Shown piece by piece: positions 1-9,062 of a DNA stretch of 64,000 nt. The notes under the pieces are model-generated. The model was given only the letters and a program-made list of their open reading frames with translations. It searched no databases and was not told where the DNA came from. The translations under genes and the position numbers were made by a program. The stretch lies in the NCBI GenBank assembly GCA_035358715.1, contig DAOPPX010000004.1, forward strand, positions 17,076 through 81,075, given 5' to 3'. Each line of letters starts with the position of its first letter. Position 1 is the stretch's first letter. The DNA is from UBA8199 sp035358715. Lineage in GTDB: Bacteria > Verrucomicrobiota > Verrucomicrobiia > Limisphaerales > UBA8199.

Positions 1-590
1 GGCTCATTCTCAATTCCCAAACCTACCAGTTCTCCTCCCTGCCCCAGGCCGATGTCGCCCGAGCCGAGGCCAACCAGGGCAGCTACGTTTTGCGCCGCCT
101 CGAAGCCGAGGTGCTGATTGACGCCATCAACCAGATCACCGGCACGTCCGACCTTTATACCAGCGCCATCCCGGAGCCGTTCACCTACATCCCGGCGGAT
201 CAACCCGCCGTTGCGATGGCCGACGGCAGCATCACCAGCCCCTTCCTGGCGTTGTTCGGCCGCTCCGCCCGCGCCACCGGCATGGAAAACGAGCGCATCA
301 ATAAAATGCTCCCGCCCCAATGGCTCCACCTGCTCAACTCCAGCCATATCCAGCGCAAGCTCGAACAGGGCCCCAAGCTCCATGCCCTCTTCGACCCCAA
401 ACGCAAACCCCAGGACATCGCGCAGGACCTCTACCTCACCATCCTCTCCCGCTTCCCAACCCCCGACGAGCTGAAGACCGTCGAGGACTATGCCAAGCCC
501 GCGCGGCCCAAGGCCGCAACACGGCGCGCGGACTGGGTGGACGTTGCCTGGGCTCTCATCAACAGCCCCGAGTTCATCTACCGCCACTGA
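1..590 (+). CDS. DUF1553 (PSD1-type) protein, C-terminal part
   Basis: The reading frame is open from base 3, so only the C-terminal ~195 residues lie in the window. The visible part has the family pattern: an ILNS-TYQ-like segment just inside the window, then VRRL-like/AEVLIDAI, and near the end DLYLTILSRFPTPDEL and WALINSPEFIYRH. DUF1553 proteins are large, usually exported proteins of Planctomycetes and Verrucomicrobia, almost always encoded next to a DUF1501 protein, as here (4 bases separate them). Their biochemical function is unknown. The gene is truncated by the window edge, not broken. Family assignment is firm; function is not. Confidence 0.85.
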   Translation, partial: LILNSQTYQFSSLPQADVARAEANQGSYVLRRLEAEVLIDAINQITGTSDLYTSAIPEPFTYIPADQPAVAMADGSITSPFLALFGRSARATGMENERINKMLPPQWLHLLNSSHIQRKLEQGPKLHALFDPKRKPQDIAQDLYLTILSRFPTPDELKTVEDYAKPARPKAATRRADWVDVAWALINSPEFIYRH

Positions 591-594
591 TTCT

Positions 595-2004
595 ATGAGC
601 CAGAACTTCACTTCCCAGCCCCTGCCCCCGGCAGCAGATGCCCTGGGCCTGTCCTTAAGCCTGCCCTTGAGCCGCCGCCGGGTATTGCGCGCGGGCCTTT
701 TCAGCACTGCCGGATTGCTCCTCGACCCGGCCCGCCTGCTCGGCGCCGCGGCCCAGACGACGCCGCCCGCCAAGCCCTCCCCCGCCGGCTCGGGCGCCCA
801 GAAAGCCAAGTCCATCATCCAGGTCTTCCTCTGGGGCGGCATGTCCCACAACGACACCTGGGACCCCAAACCCGACGCCGGCTACGACTACAACGGCTCG
901 ATGAAGACCTTCCTGCCCACCAACGTCCCGGGCATCACGCTCAGCGAATGGTTCCCCCGCCTGGCCAAACAGGCCGACAAGTTCTCCCTCATCCGCAGCA
1001 TGACCCACCGCAACAACGGCCATGAAACCGCGGCCTACCTCATGCAAACCGCCCACGCCCCCGGCGGCCGCCTCGCCTACCCGAGCGTCGGCGCCGTCTT
1101 CGCCTATCTCAAGAGCAACGACTACAAGGGGCTGATCCCCCCTTACGTCGTGCTAACCCAGCCGCAGGGCCGGTTCTCAGAAGAAGGATTCCTCGGGCCG
1201 CGCTTCAAACCCTTCGCCACCGGCGGCGACCCCAACGCCAACCGCTTCGAGGTTGAAGGCGTAGTCGCCCGCGGCATAAGCGACGACCGCCAGAAGAACC
1301 GGCGCGACCTCCTCCAGAAACTCAACACCCTGGGCGATGCCACGTCCGCCAATCCGCAATTGGCGGCGTCCGAGGAAGCCAAACAACAAGCCTACGGCCT
1401 GATTCTCGGCGAAGGCCGGGCCGTCTTCGATCTCTCGCGGGAGAAATCTGAGCTGCGCGACCGCTATGGCCGCCACACCTTCGGGCAGGATTGTCTGGCC
1501 GCCCGCCGCATGGTCGAAGCCGCCGTCCCCTACATCGTCATCAACTACCCCGGCGGCTGGGATACCCACAAAGATCACTTCCAAACCATGGGCCGGCAAT
1601 GCCCCCAACTCGACCAGGGCCTGGCCGCGCTGCTGCAGGATCTCCAGGAGCGCGGCTTGCTCGACACCACGCTCGTCTGGTGCTCCGGCGAGTTCGGCCG
1701 CACTCCAAAGATTGACTGGCAGCCCCCCTGGAACGGCGGCCGCAACCATTACGGCAACGTCTTCACCGTCCTGGTCGCCGGCGGCGGCTTCAAGGGCGGC
1801 CAGGTCGTCGGCGCCTCCGATGCCAGGGCCGAAGAGGTCAAGGACCGGCCAGTGTATCCCGCCGACCTGCTGGGCAGCATCTACCAACTCGGCGGCATTG
1901 ACCCCAACGCCAAGTTGCCCCATCCCATGGGCCTGGACGCCTCTGTGCTGCCATCCGCCGCTGAAGGCGTCAAGTCCGCCGGCCTGCTCACCGAAATCAT
2001 GTAG
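595..2004 (+). CDS. DUF1501 family protein with Tat-like signal
   Basis: A 469-residue protein. I chose the ATG at 595, directly after the DUF1553 stop, because translation upstream of it overlaps that gene out of frame. The N terminus has a twin-arginine-like stretch (SRRRVLRAGLFSTAGLL) and then an Ala-rich segment, suggesting export. The body shows the DUF1501 signature: SIIQVFLWGGMSHNDTWDPK, PSVGAVFAYL, GWDTHKDHF and EFGRTPKI ending in the NHYGNVF region. The family has an alkaline-phosphatase/sulfatase-like fold by general description, but its substrate is not known. It forms a two-gene unit with the upstream DUF1553 gene, a hallmark of the PVC group. Confidence 0.9.
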   Translation: MSQNFTSQPLPPAADALGLSLSLPLSRRRVLRAGLFSTAGLLLDPARLLGAAAQTTPPAKPSPAGSGAQKAKSIIQVFLWGGMSHNDTWDPKPDAGYDYNGSMKTFLPTNVPGITLSEWFPRLAKQADKFSLIRSMTHRNNGHETAAYLMQTAHAPGGRLAYPSVGAVFAYLKSNDYKGLIPPYVVLTQPQGRFSEEGFLGPRFKPFATGGDPNANRFEVEGVVARGISDDRQKNRRDLLQKLNTLGDATSANPQLAASEEAKQQAYGLILGEGRAVFDLSREKSELRDRYGRHTFGQDCLAARRMVEAAVPYIVINYPGGWDTHKDHFQTMGRQCPQLDQGLAALLQDLQERGLLDTTLVWCSGEFGRTPKIDWQPPWNGGRNHYGNVFTVLVAGGGFKGGQVVGASDARAEEVKDRPVYPADLLGSIYQLGGIDPNAKLPHPMGLDASVLPSAAEGVKSAGLLTEIM

Positions 2005-2025
2005 CCCACGCCCCACGCGCAAGCC

Positions 2026-4371
2026 ATGCAGCCCCCGCACCCAACCCGCTGCCCTGCCCCCGCTATCCAACGCATCATCCTCGTCTCAAAGGAGCGCGCA
2101 CATTCCTGTCCGCCCGGCCGGTTGCGCGCCAAAGAGGCAGATACGGCTGTCCGCGCCCGGGGTTGGTGGCGGCATCAAACGACGCACGCCCTTATCCTGA
2201 CCGCCGCCGTGCTCCTGGCCGCCGTGCTCCTGGCCCAGGCCCAACCGCGCCCGTACGTCGGCTTCGTCTATCCCGCCGGCGGGCAACAGGGCACGACCTT
2301 TGCCGTCAAACTAGGCGGCCAGAACCTGAACGACGCCCACCAGGTTCTGGTCACGGGTACGGGCGTCTCCGCCCGCGTCGTCGAGTGTTACCGGCGGCTC
2401 AACAACCAGGAAATGGCCCTGCTCAACGAACAGCTCAAGCAGCTCAAACAAGCCACCTCCGCGCCGCCCGACGCCATGATGAGCTCCGACACCCCGATGA
2501 TGGCCTCGGAAATGTCGGCCTCGCCCGCGGCCAACCCGCCGGGCCAGGCCGCTCCCGCCACCGGCCAGGCCGGGGCCAGCCGCCAGCTTATTGCGCGCAT
2601 CGAAAAGCGAACCGCCGAATACTGCAACCGCCCCGCCAGCGTCGCTCTGGCCAGCTTGGTCTTCCTTGAGGTCTCGATCGCTCCGGACGCTCCGCCCGGC
2701 CAGCGCGAACTCAGGGTCCGCACCCCCCAGGGCGTATCCAACCCGATGGTCTTTTGCGTCGGCCAACTGCCCGAGCACACCCGCAAACCCATGCTCACCA
2801 GCAGCTCCCAGGTGCTTGGCAAGGAAGCACTCGCCCTCCGCAAACGCCCGCCCGACGAGGTCCAGACCGACATCACCCTCCCCTGCGTCCTCAACGGCCA
2901 AATCGCCTCCGGCGAAGTCAACCAATATCGCTTCTCCGCCCGCAAGGGCCAGCGCCTGGTCATCTCCACCCTGGCCCGCCAGCTCATCCCCTTCATCGCC
3001 GACGCCGTCCCCGGCTGGTTCCAGCCCGTTCTGGTCCTGTGCCACGCCGACGGCAAGGAGGCCGCCTATCAAGACGACTACCGCTTCAACCCCGACCCCA
3101 CCATCCTGTGCGAGGTTCCGCGAGACGGCCAGTATGTGCTCACCATCCACGACAGCATCTACCGTGGACGCGAGGATTTCGTCTATCGCATCAGCCTGGG
3201 CGAGCTGCCGTTCATCACCAGCATCTTCCCCCTCGGCGCCCGGGCCGGCACGACTGCATCCATCCGCGCCCGGGGCTGGAACCTGGCCTCCAGTGAGCTG
3301 CCGCCCCCGCCCACCAACGCCGCCCCCGGCGTCCAACTCCTGTCCGCGCGCAAACAAGGCCTCGTCTCCAACCCCGCCCCCTTCGCGCTCGATGCCTTGC
3401 CCGACCGCACCGAGCGCGAACCCAACCACCCGCTCAGCCGCGCCCAGCCACTGACCCTGCCCCTCATCGTCAACGGGCGCATGGACCAGCCGGGCGACTG
3501 GGACCTGTTCCGCTTCAATGGCCGCGCCGGCCAAACCATCGCCGCCGAAGTCTTCGCCCGCCGCTTGGATTCCCCACTCGATTCAGTCCTCAAACTCACC
3601 GACCCCGCCGGCCGGCTCCTCGCCTGGAACGACGACCGCGAAGACCTCGGCGCCGGCGCCAACACCCATCACGCCGATTCGTTTCTCCTGGCCAAACTCC
3701 CCGCCAACGGCACCTATTGCGTCCACCTCGGCGACACCGCCCGCAACGCCGGTCCCGAGTATGCCTACCGGCTCTGCCTCCGTCCCGCCCAACCCGATTT
3801 CGCCCTCCGCGTCGCCCCCTCCAGCATCAGCCTTCGCGCCAAATCCTCCGCCTCTCTCAGCGTTCATGCCCTCCGCCGCGACGGCTTCACCGGCCCCATC
3901 AGAATCTCCCTTAGTAACGCGCCCCCCGGCTTCTCCGCCAACACCGTTTCCCTCTCCGGCACCCAGACAGTCGTCCGTCTGAACATCAAGACTTCACTCG
4001 CGGAAACCACCGAGCCCGTCCGCCTCACCATCGCCGGCACCGCCAAAATCGGTGACCGCCAGGTCTCCCACGACGCCGTCCCCGCCGAAGACCGTATGCA
4101 GGCCTTCCTCTGGAGACACCTGGTCCCCGCCTCGGAGCTGCTCGCCACGGTTTACGACCCGGCGGCTCCGCCCAAACCCGGCCGCACCCCGCCGCCCCTC
4201 CCTCCCCCGGCCCTGACCGGAGCCTCACCGGACACTCCCGCCGGCAAGCCCAAGTTCACCAAACAACAAATCGCCAACCGCCTCCGTGAACTGAAACGCC
4301 TATTCGAGGAAGGTCTTCTCACCGAGAACTTCTACGCGCGCAAAGTCGCCGAGTGCGACCCAGCCCTCTGA
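2026..4371 (+). CDS. Secreted PPC (pre-peptidase C-terminal) domain protein
   Basis: Up to 781 residues. A hydrophobic export segment (LILTAAVLLAAVLLAQA) lies about 55 residues after the first ATG, so the real start may be a later non-ATG codon; I see no clear ribosome site. After a YPAGGQQGTTF-type N-terminal domain there is a Pro/Ala/Met-rich linker (residues ~145-185). Two bacterial PPC-like beta domains follow (NGQIASGEVNQYRFSARKGQ and NGRMDQPGDWDLFRFNGRAGQ), then a charged short C-terminal helix. PPC domains are noncatalytic secretion or adhesion modules. Its place directly after the DUF1553/DUF1501 pair matches the usual PVC arrangement and suggests the three act together at the cell surface. 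Confidence 0.75.
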   Translation: MQPPHPTRCPAPAIQRIILVSKERAHSCPPGRLRAKEADTAVRARGWWRHQTTHALILTAAVLLAAVLLAQAQPRPYVGFVYPAGGQQGTTFAVKLGGQNLNDAHQVLVTGTGVSARVVECYRRLNNQEMALLNEQLKQLKQATSAPPDAMMSSDTPMMASEMSASPAANPPGQAAPATGQAGASRQLIARIEKRTAEYCNRPASVALASLVFLEVSIAPDAPPGQRELRVRTPQGVSNPMVFCVGQLPEHTRKPMLTSSSQVLGKEALALRKRPPDEVQTDITLPCVLNGQIASGEVNQYRFSARKGQRLVISTLARQLIPFIADAVPGWFQPVLVLCHADGKEAAYQDDYRFNPDPTILCEVPRDGQYVLTIHDSIYRGREDFVYRISLGELPFITSIFPLGARAGTTASIRARGWNLASSELPPPPTNAAPGVQLLSARKQGLVSNPAPFALDALPDRTEREPNHPLSRAQPLTLPLIVNGRMDQPGDWDLFRFNGRAGQTIAAEVFARRLDSPLDSVLKLTDPAGRLLAWNDDREDLGAGANTHHADSFLLAKLPANGTYCVHLGDTARNAGPEYAYRLCLRPAQPDFALRVAPSSISLRAKSSASLSVHALRRDGFTGPIRISLSNAPPGFSANTVSLSGTQTVVRLNIKTSLAETTEPVRLTIAGTAKIGDRQVSHDAVPAEDRMQAFLWRHLVPASELLATVYDPAAPPKPGRTPPPLPPPALTGASPDTPAGKPKFTKQQIANRLRELKRLFEEGLLTENFYARKVAECDPAL

Positions 4372-4384
4372 AGCCCGGCTCGCA

Positions 4385-4424
4385 GCCCGCGCTTGGACGC
4401 CGCGCGCCCGGATCGGGCGCGGGC
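4385..4424. terminator. GC-rich hairpin between convergent genes
   Basis: The sequence GCGCCCG-GAT-CGGGCGC (4404-4420) is a perfect hairpin with a 3-base loop. An outer GCCCGCGC/GCGCGGGC pair (4385-4392 with 4417-4424) offers an alternative stem. It lies between two genes that end towards each other, but there is no T-run on either side, so terminator function is only plausible. Confidence 0.3.
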
Positions 4425-4468
4425 ATTCCTGTTCGCCTCTCGGGGGCGAGAGCGGACAGGCGCCCCGG

Positions 4469-6073
4469 TCAAGCCGCGCTCACGTTGTGAAGATCCACGC
4501 CCAGCTTCTTGAGGGCGTAGCCGGTTTCGCGCAGGTAATCGCCGTAGGCCATCATCCAGTGGAAGCCTTTCATTTCCCGGAGCAGCGCCTGGCCGTCGCC
4601 TTGCACCTTCACATCTATCTGCGAGCGGCAAATGTCCAGGAACGGGTTGCCGACGATCCGGCCTGCGAACCCCACCCACCGCTTGCAGTCGAAGTCCGGC
4701 ACCAGGTTGGTGCACACCTGGCCCAGGCGCATCTCCACCTTGGGCGCGGCGCCGTAATCGGACTCGAAGTGCGTCAGGATCTTGACCCGCTCCGCCCGCC
4801 GGCCATCCATCTTGCGCGGCGCGGTGCAGTGGGCCAGCGTCACCACGTTGTCATGCGGGAAGGTCGGGTCGTTGAGGAACACCGGCTTGCCGGCAATGTA
4901 GTGCAGCAAAATGCCCGAGGGGATGACCACGAAATCCGATTCGCAGAAGGCCAGGTACCCGTCGTCGTTGAGGAAGCTCAAGGGCATGCACGCGGTCGTT
5001 TCTGACATCCCCATGATCGTCCCCATGCAGCCGTGCACCGTGATGGCGTCGGTGTGCGCCTCGTCCATGATGTCCTTCATCACCTCGTTGAGCACGAAAG
5101 CCTTGTCCAGGAACGGGCGCGCGGTTTGGAGGCTGACGCGCGGCTGCGCCAGGTAACGGCCGGCGGCGGCCTGGCACCGCCGGACCAGGTCGGCGTTCTG
5201 TCGGGCCGCCTTGAGCCGCGGCTCCAGGTCCTTGTAGCTGCAATCCACAATCTCCAGCTTCCAGAGGTTGCGCGCAATCTCCGGCGCCTTGCGCCCGCCC
5301 GCGCCCCAGCCGCCCGCGCCGCCGATAGCCACGATGCGCTTGCCCAGGGTGTTCTTTAACCCGTGCAGCGCCCGCAGGCGCCAGAGCAGTTCCTCGGGCC
5401 GATCCACCACCACGTCCTCCAGCCCCAGGCCGGTCTGGTCGAACTCGTCCACCGCCTTGCGCAAGAAATGGGGATGCGCAATCTCATACCACAGGTAAAC
5501 GGGGCCCGGGTCGTGGCGCAGGAACATCAGGTTGAACTTCTGCGGCGAGATGAGCTTCTGCAGGATGTCGCCCCCTCCCCCGGCGGCATAAACGAGCATC
5601 GCGTCGTGATCTCCGGCCGCCGCCGCGGCCGCTTCGGCGGCATTGGCCGCCGTCGCCAAAGGCAGGATTTCCAGCGCAAACTCCGCCTGGCTGCGCAGCC
5701 GCGCCAGCTCGGCGCCGATGCGGACCTTCTCGGTGGCCAGGTCCGACTTCGTTTGGATGCCGCCCCACGAACGCCAGCTCGTGTGCTCGCGCCGCTGCGG
5801 CAGGGCGTAAGTCAGCACCGGCTGCACTTTGAGCGCCCTCCGCGACAAAGGCCCGCGCGCCGGCAGCGCCAGCGCGGGATCGGCCCCCGCCAGGCTGTCA
5901 AAGGCCGTCAATGCCAGCCCGCTCGCCGCCGCGCCAACCCGCAACAGGAAATTGCGCCGGCTCCAATCACCCGCGACTGCCTCCGCGCAGCAGCCGCAGT
6001 GACACGAGTGAGCAGTGTGGATGTGGGGCATCGGATCGGGGGCAGGAGTTTTCGAGCAGCTATTCATGCGCAT
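4469..6073 (-). CDS. Tat-exported fucose/arabinose isomerase-like protein
   Basis: A 534-residue protein. The N terminus carries a His/Cys-rich stretch (HTAHSCHCGCC) and then a twin-arginine motif (WSRRNFLLRVGAAASG), so export via Tat is likely. The remainder resembles the L-fucose/L-arabinose isomerase-like fold seen in many PVC genomes: an N-terminal Rossmann-like part and a C-terminal part containing VHGCMGTIMGMSETTACMPLS and LAHCTAPRKMDG. The true substrate is unknown. A second in-frame ATG lies at 6067. The gene converges on the PPC protein and is preceded upstream by a long repeat-bearing spacer. Fold-level assignment is moderate; enzymatic activity is unproven. Confidence 0.6.
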   Translation of the reverse strand: MRMNSCSKTPAPDPMPHIHTAHSCHCGCCAEAVAGDWSRRNFLLRVGAAASGLALTAFDSLAGADPALALPARGPLSRRALKVQPVLTYALPQRREHTSWRSWGGIQTKSDLATEKVRIGAELARLRSQAEFALEILPLATAANAAEAAAAAAGDHDAMLVYAAGGGGDILQKLISPQKFNLMFLRHDPGPVYLWYEIAHPHFLRKAVDEFDQTGLGLEDVVVDRPEELLWRLRALHGLKNTLGKRIVAIGGAGGWGAGGRKAPEIARNLWKLEIVDCSYKDLEPRLKAARQNADLVRRCQAAAGRYLAQPRVSLQTARPFLDKAFVLNEVMKDIMDEAHTDAITVHGCMGTIMGMSETTACMPLSFLNDDGYLAFCESDFVVIPSGILLHYIAGKPVFLNDPTFPHDNVVTLAHCTAPRKMDGRRAERVKILTHFESDYGAAPKVEMRLGQVCTNLVPDFDCKRWVGFAGRIVGNPFLDICRSQIDVKVQGDGQALLREMKGFHWMMAYGDYLRETGYALKKLGVDLHNVSAA

Positions 6074-6299
6074 AAGAGTCGGCGTGGTTCGATCGGCTGT
6101 CCAGACCGTTTAAGCCTTCTCGAAACCCCTGTCAAGCCGCTCCTCGCGCCAGACAGCAATTCGGGCGCATCTCAGTTTTTGAGCGGTGTTTTCCTGGCAA
6201 AGGCGCCTACGCAGCGGCTGAGCAACCACGGCGTGGTCTTGACCCCTCCTGACCCCATCCTTTGAGCACGGGCATCCCCCCGCCTGAGATGGACAGGCC

Positions 6300-6620
6300 C
6301 GCCGTCCCCTCCCCGTCCCGATACCGTAGTACCTCTAACCCGGGGTTAGAGGTACTACGGTATCGGGACGGGGAGGGGACGATGAGCGGAGGGCGGGGCG
6401 CGGGGGCGGAGGATGGGCGGAAGTGCCGTGCGGACAGGCGGTTACCCCAGTTCGGGGCGCCGGGGCGCGGACAGGTTCCCGGCGGGGCATGGCTGGGTCG
6501 GGCTGGGGGAAGGCGTTCGGGCCCGGGAGTCCGGGCTGCAGCCCGATTCCGGGGTGCCGGGAACCGTTACCGCAGGCCCCCAAGCCTTGGGAAGTTGCCA
6601 GGGTTTGATATGCGCTCCAG
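6300..6620 (-). repeat. Interspersed ~300-bp element, copy 1 (antisense)
   Basis: Read on the minus strand, it starts with CCTGGCAACTTCCCAAGGC, runs through GCCTTCCCCCAGCCC and CTGTCCGCACGGCACTTCCG, and ends in a perfect palindrome at 6303-6381 (39-base arms around a single base at 6342). The same order of blocks is found at 24660-24976, with clear but imperfect identity, and a partial relative lies at 63780-63997. No gene is visible in it, and it occupies most of the gap between 6074 and 6819. The remaining spacer, 6074-6300 and 6621-6819, shows nothing I recognise. Confidence 0.8.
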
Positions 6621-6819
6621 CAATTCTGATTATGGACCAGATCGGGACGCCGGGTGAGGGCACCCGGCCTATCAGGATGACGGGGGGTATGGTGAGCGGG
6701 GGAACTGGACTCGTCCAGACGGGCCAGGATGTCTCAGCCTGCTGCCCTCCTGGACGGGCTTTGGGGGTGCTTTGGAATGCGGGCTTGCCCGGTGGGGATT
6801 TCCGGTTCATGCTCAGTGC

Positions 6820-8052
6820 ATGGCGACAGGGCTGATTGCAGCCGCAGTGGTGGTTTTGATCTTTGCGGGGGCGACCTTCTTTTTCGCCCTCGCGGAGACG
6901 GCGTTGTTTTCCCTGAGCAAGTGGCAGGTGCGTCAACTGGCCGAGCGGCGGCCAGGGGCGGGGGGCGTGGTGGCGCAGTTGCTGGCGGAGCCGCAGGATT
7001 TGCTGGCGGCCATGGTGCTGGGGAATACGTTCGCAAGCGCGGCGATGCTGGCGGTGGCGCTGTGGAAGGCCATCCACGGGCAGTGGCCGCTGGCCGCGAC
7101 TGTGGCGGGATTGCTGGGGCTGATCCTGATCGGCTGCGAGGTGTGGCCCAAGACGCTGGCGGTGCGGCGGCCCGAGCGGTGGGCGTTGCGGGTGGCGCGG
7201 CCGATGGCGTTCATGCTCCGGTTCAGCCTGCCGCTGTGCCGGGGGGCCCAGAAGGTCAACGCGGCGATTCTGCGGGCGGTCGCGCGCTGGGCGGTGCAGC
7301 CGGGAGCCGCCGCATCGGATGCGGATTACCAGGAGTTGCTGGAAATGGCCTTTCAGCAAGGGGCGCTGGCGCAATCGGAGAAGGAGATCATCCTGCAAAT
7401 CATCAGCCTGGACCGCCGCACGGCGCGGGAAGTGATGAAGCCGCGGTCGCGGATGGCGGCGATCCCGGGCGACCTGTCGGTGGAGGAGATGATCGCCGAG
7501 GCGCGCAAGCACAAGCGTCGCCGGCTCCCCATCTACGACGAGGACGCCGATACGATCGTGGGCGTGCTCAACACGCGGGCGCTGCTGCTGGACCCGCAGA
7601 TTGACCTGGCGGACGCCATCGAGCTGCCTTCGTTCGTGCCTGAGACGATGAACCTGCTGCAACTGTTCAAGGCCTTGCAGCGGCAGCAGCGCGGGCTGGC
7701 GATCGTGCTGGATGAATTCGGCGGCACGGCCGGCATCGTGACCATGGAGGAGATTCTCGAAGAGGTGATCGGCAAAATCCGGGGCGAGGCGGAGTCGGAG
7801 GGGTTCGTGATGGAGAAATTGGGGCCGGGGCGCTGGCGCGTGGCCGGGACGCTGCGGCTGGACGATTTCCGGCGGGAATATCCGGCGCTGGGCGACGTGC
7901 CGGAGGTCGAGACAATGGGCGGGCTGCTGGCGAGCCTGCTGGACGTGGTGCCGGCGCAAGGCCAGGCGGCGACATTCTGCGGGCTCAAGCTCACGGCGCA
8001 GGTGGCCGACGAGCGGCGCGTGCGGGAGTTGCTGGTGGAAACGGTGAAATAG
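6820..8052 (+). CDS. CNNM/CBS HlyC-CorC family membrane protein (1 of 3)
   Basis: A 410-residue protein. I chose the ATG at 6820 because it is followed at once by the first membrane helix (LIAAAVVVLIFAGATFFFALAETALFSLS). The layout is a CNNM/DUF21 domain with about four helices (residues 1-150), a CBS pair (EVMKPRSRMAAIP, RRLPIYDEDADTIVGVLN), and a C-terminal CorC_HlyC domain after the conserved DEFGGTAGIVTMEEILEE. Family members are linked to Mg2+/Co2+ homeostasis or export; the older 'hemolysin' name is not supported by function. It leads a three-gene run of paralogues separated by 14 and 6 bases, clearly one transcription unit. Confidence 0.88.
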   Translation: MATGLIAAAVVVLIFAGATFFFALAETALFSLSKWQVRQLAERRPGAGGVVAQLLAEPQDLLAAMVLGNTFASAAMLAVALWKAIHGQWPLAATVAGLLGLILIGCEVWPKTLAVRRPERWALRVARPMAFMLRFSLPLCRGAQKVNAAILRAVARWAVQPGAAASDADYQELLEMAFQQGALAQSEKEIILQIISLDRRTAREVMKPRSRMAAIPGDLSVEEMIAEARKHKRRRLPIYDEDADTIVGVLNTRALLLDPQIDLADAIELPSFVPETMNLLQLFKALQRQQRGLAIVLDEFGGTAGIVTMEEILEEVIGKIRGEAESEGFVMEKLGPGRWRVAGTLRLDDFRREYPALGDVPEVETMGGLLASLLDVVPAQGQAATFCGLKLTAQVADERRVRELLVETVK

Positions 8053-8066
8053 GGGCGAGAGTCAAC

Positions 8067-9056
8067 ATGGAAACCAACTCCATCATTTGGGCGGCCTTCG
8101 GCGCGTGCCTGGCGCTGTCGTTTGTGTTGTCGGGCATGGAAGCGGGGGTGTTTGCCTTGAGCCGGTTGCGCATACGCCGGCAGATGCGCGCGGGGAAGGC
8201 GTCGGCCAAAGTGCTGCACGATTACCTCGAGAACCCGGAGAACTTCCTCTGGACCATTCTGGTGGGCAGCACCCTGGTGAATTTCTTCGTCCTGGGCTGG
8301 CTGGTGGTGCGGCTGCACTCGGCGCTCTCGGGCCAAAGGCTGTGGTTCGTGCTGGTGTTCTCGGTTGCCGTGTTCCTGTTCTACACGTTCTTTGATCTGC
8401 TGCCCAAGATGCTGTTCCGGACCTACCCGAACCGGCTGTGCGTGGCGCTGGCGCGCCCGTTCCGGCTCGTCCACCTGGCGTTGCGTCCGCTGGTGGCGCT
8501 GGTCGAGGCGTTCTCGGGCGCGCTGCTGCGGTGGCGGGGCGGCAAGGTGTTCACCGGCCGCCTCTTCGGCAACCGCGAGGAGCTGCGGTTGTTGATGCAG
8601 GAGTCGGCGCAGGGCTTGACTTCGGAGGAGCGAACGATGATCAACCGGGTGCTGGACCTCCAGGCGCTGACGGTGCGGCAGGTGATGCGACCGCTGGAGG
8701 AGGTGGTGGGAGTGAGCGCGGCGACGCCGGTGAGCGCCGTCCTGGCGCTATGCCGCGAGCGGAAGCTGGCCCGGCTGCCGGTGTGGGAAGAGCGGGACGG
8801 GGGCCGGCGGATCATCGGGATGCTGGGCCTGGGCACGCTGCTCTATCAGCGGGCGGTGGATGAGACCAGGCCCATCGGCGATTACGTGAGGCCGGCGCTG
8901 TTCCTGGATGAGAACCTGCGACTCGAGGTCGCGCTGGGGCGTTTGCAGCGGAGCGGGCAGCGGCTGGCGATCGTGCTGAACCGCGAGCGGCGCGAGATCG
9001 GAATCCTGAGCTTGCAGGACGTGCTGAAGGTGATCTTCGGGGAGGTGAGCCTCTAA
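8067..9056 (+). CDS. CNNM/CBS membrane protein, short form (2 of 3)
   Basis: A 329-residue protein starting at the ATG 14 bases after the previous stop. The N-terminal CNNM domain has hydrophobic helices (IIWAAFGACLALSFVLSGMEAGVF, LWFVLVFSVAVFLFYTFFDLLPKML). It is followed by a CBS pair (TVRQVMRPLEEVVGVS and LAIVLNRERREIGILSLQDVL). Unlike its two neighbours it ends right after the CBS pair and has no CorC_HlyC domain, and the usual DEYGG motif is changed to NRERR. It probably forms or tunes a mixed complex with the flanking paralogues; that is inference from the tight operon. Confidence 0.85.
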   Translation: METNSIIWAAFGACLALSFVLSGMEAGVFALSRLRIRRQMRAGKASAKVLHDYLENPENFLWTILVGSTLVNFFVLGWLVVRLHSALSGQRLWFVLVFSVAVFLFYTFFDLLPKMLFRTYPNRLCVALARPFRLVHLALRPLVALVEAFSGALLRWRGGKVFTGRLFGNREELRLLMQESAQGLTSEERTMINRVLDLQALTVRQVMRPLEEVVGVSAATPVSAVLALCRERKLARLPVWEERDGGRRIIGMLGLGTLLYQRAVDETRPIGDYVRPALFLDENLRLEVALGRLQRSGQRLAIVLNRERREIGILSLQDVLKVIFGEVSL

Positions 9057-9062
9057 CGGCTT

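Noticed and set aside
6300..6380. Long palindrome as an assembly artefact
   Set aside because: A second copy with the same core but a paired base change occurs 18.6 kb away within a larger related element, so it is a real sequence family.
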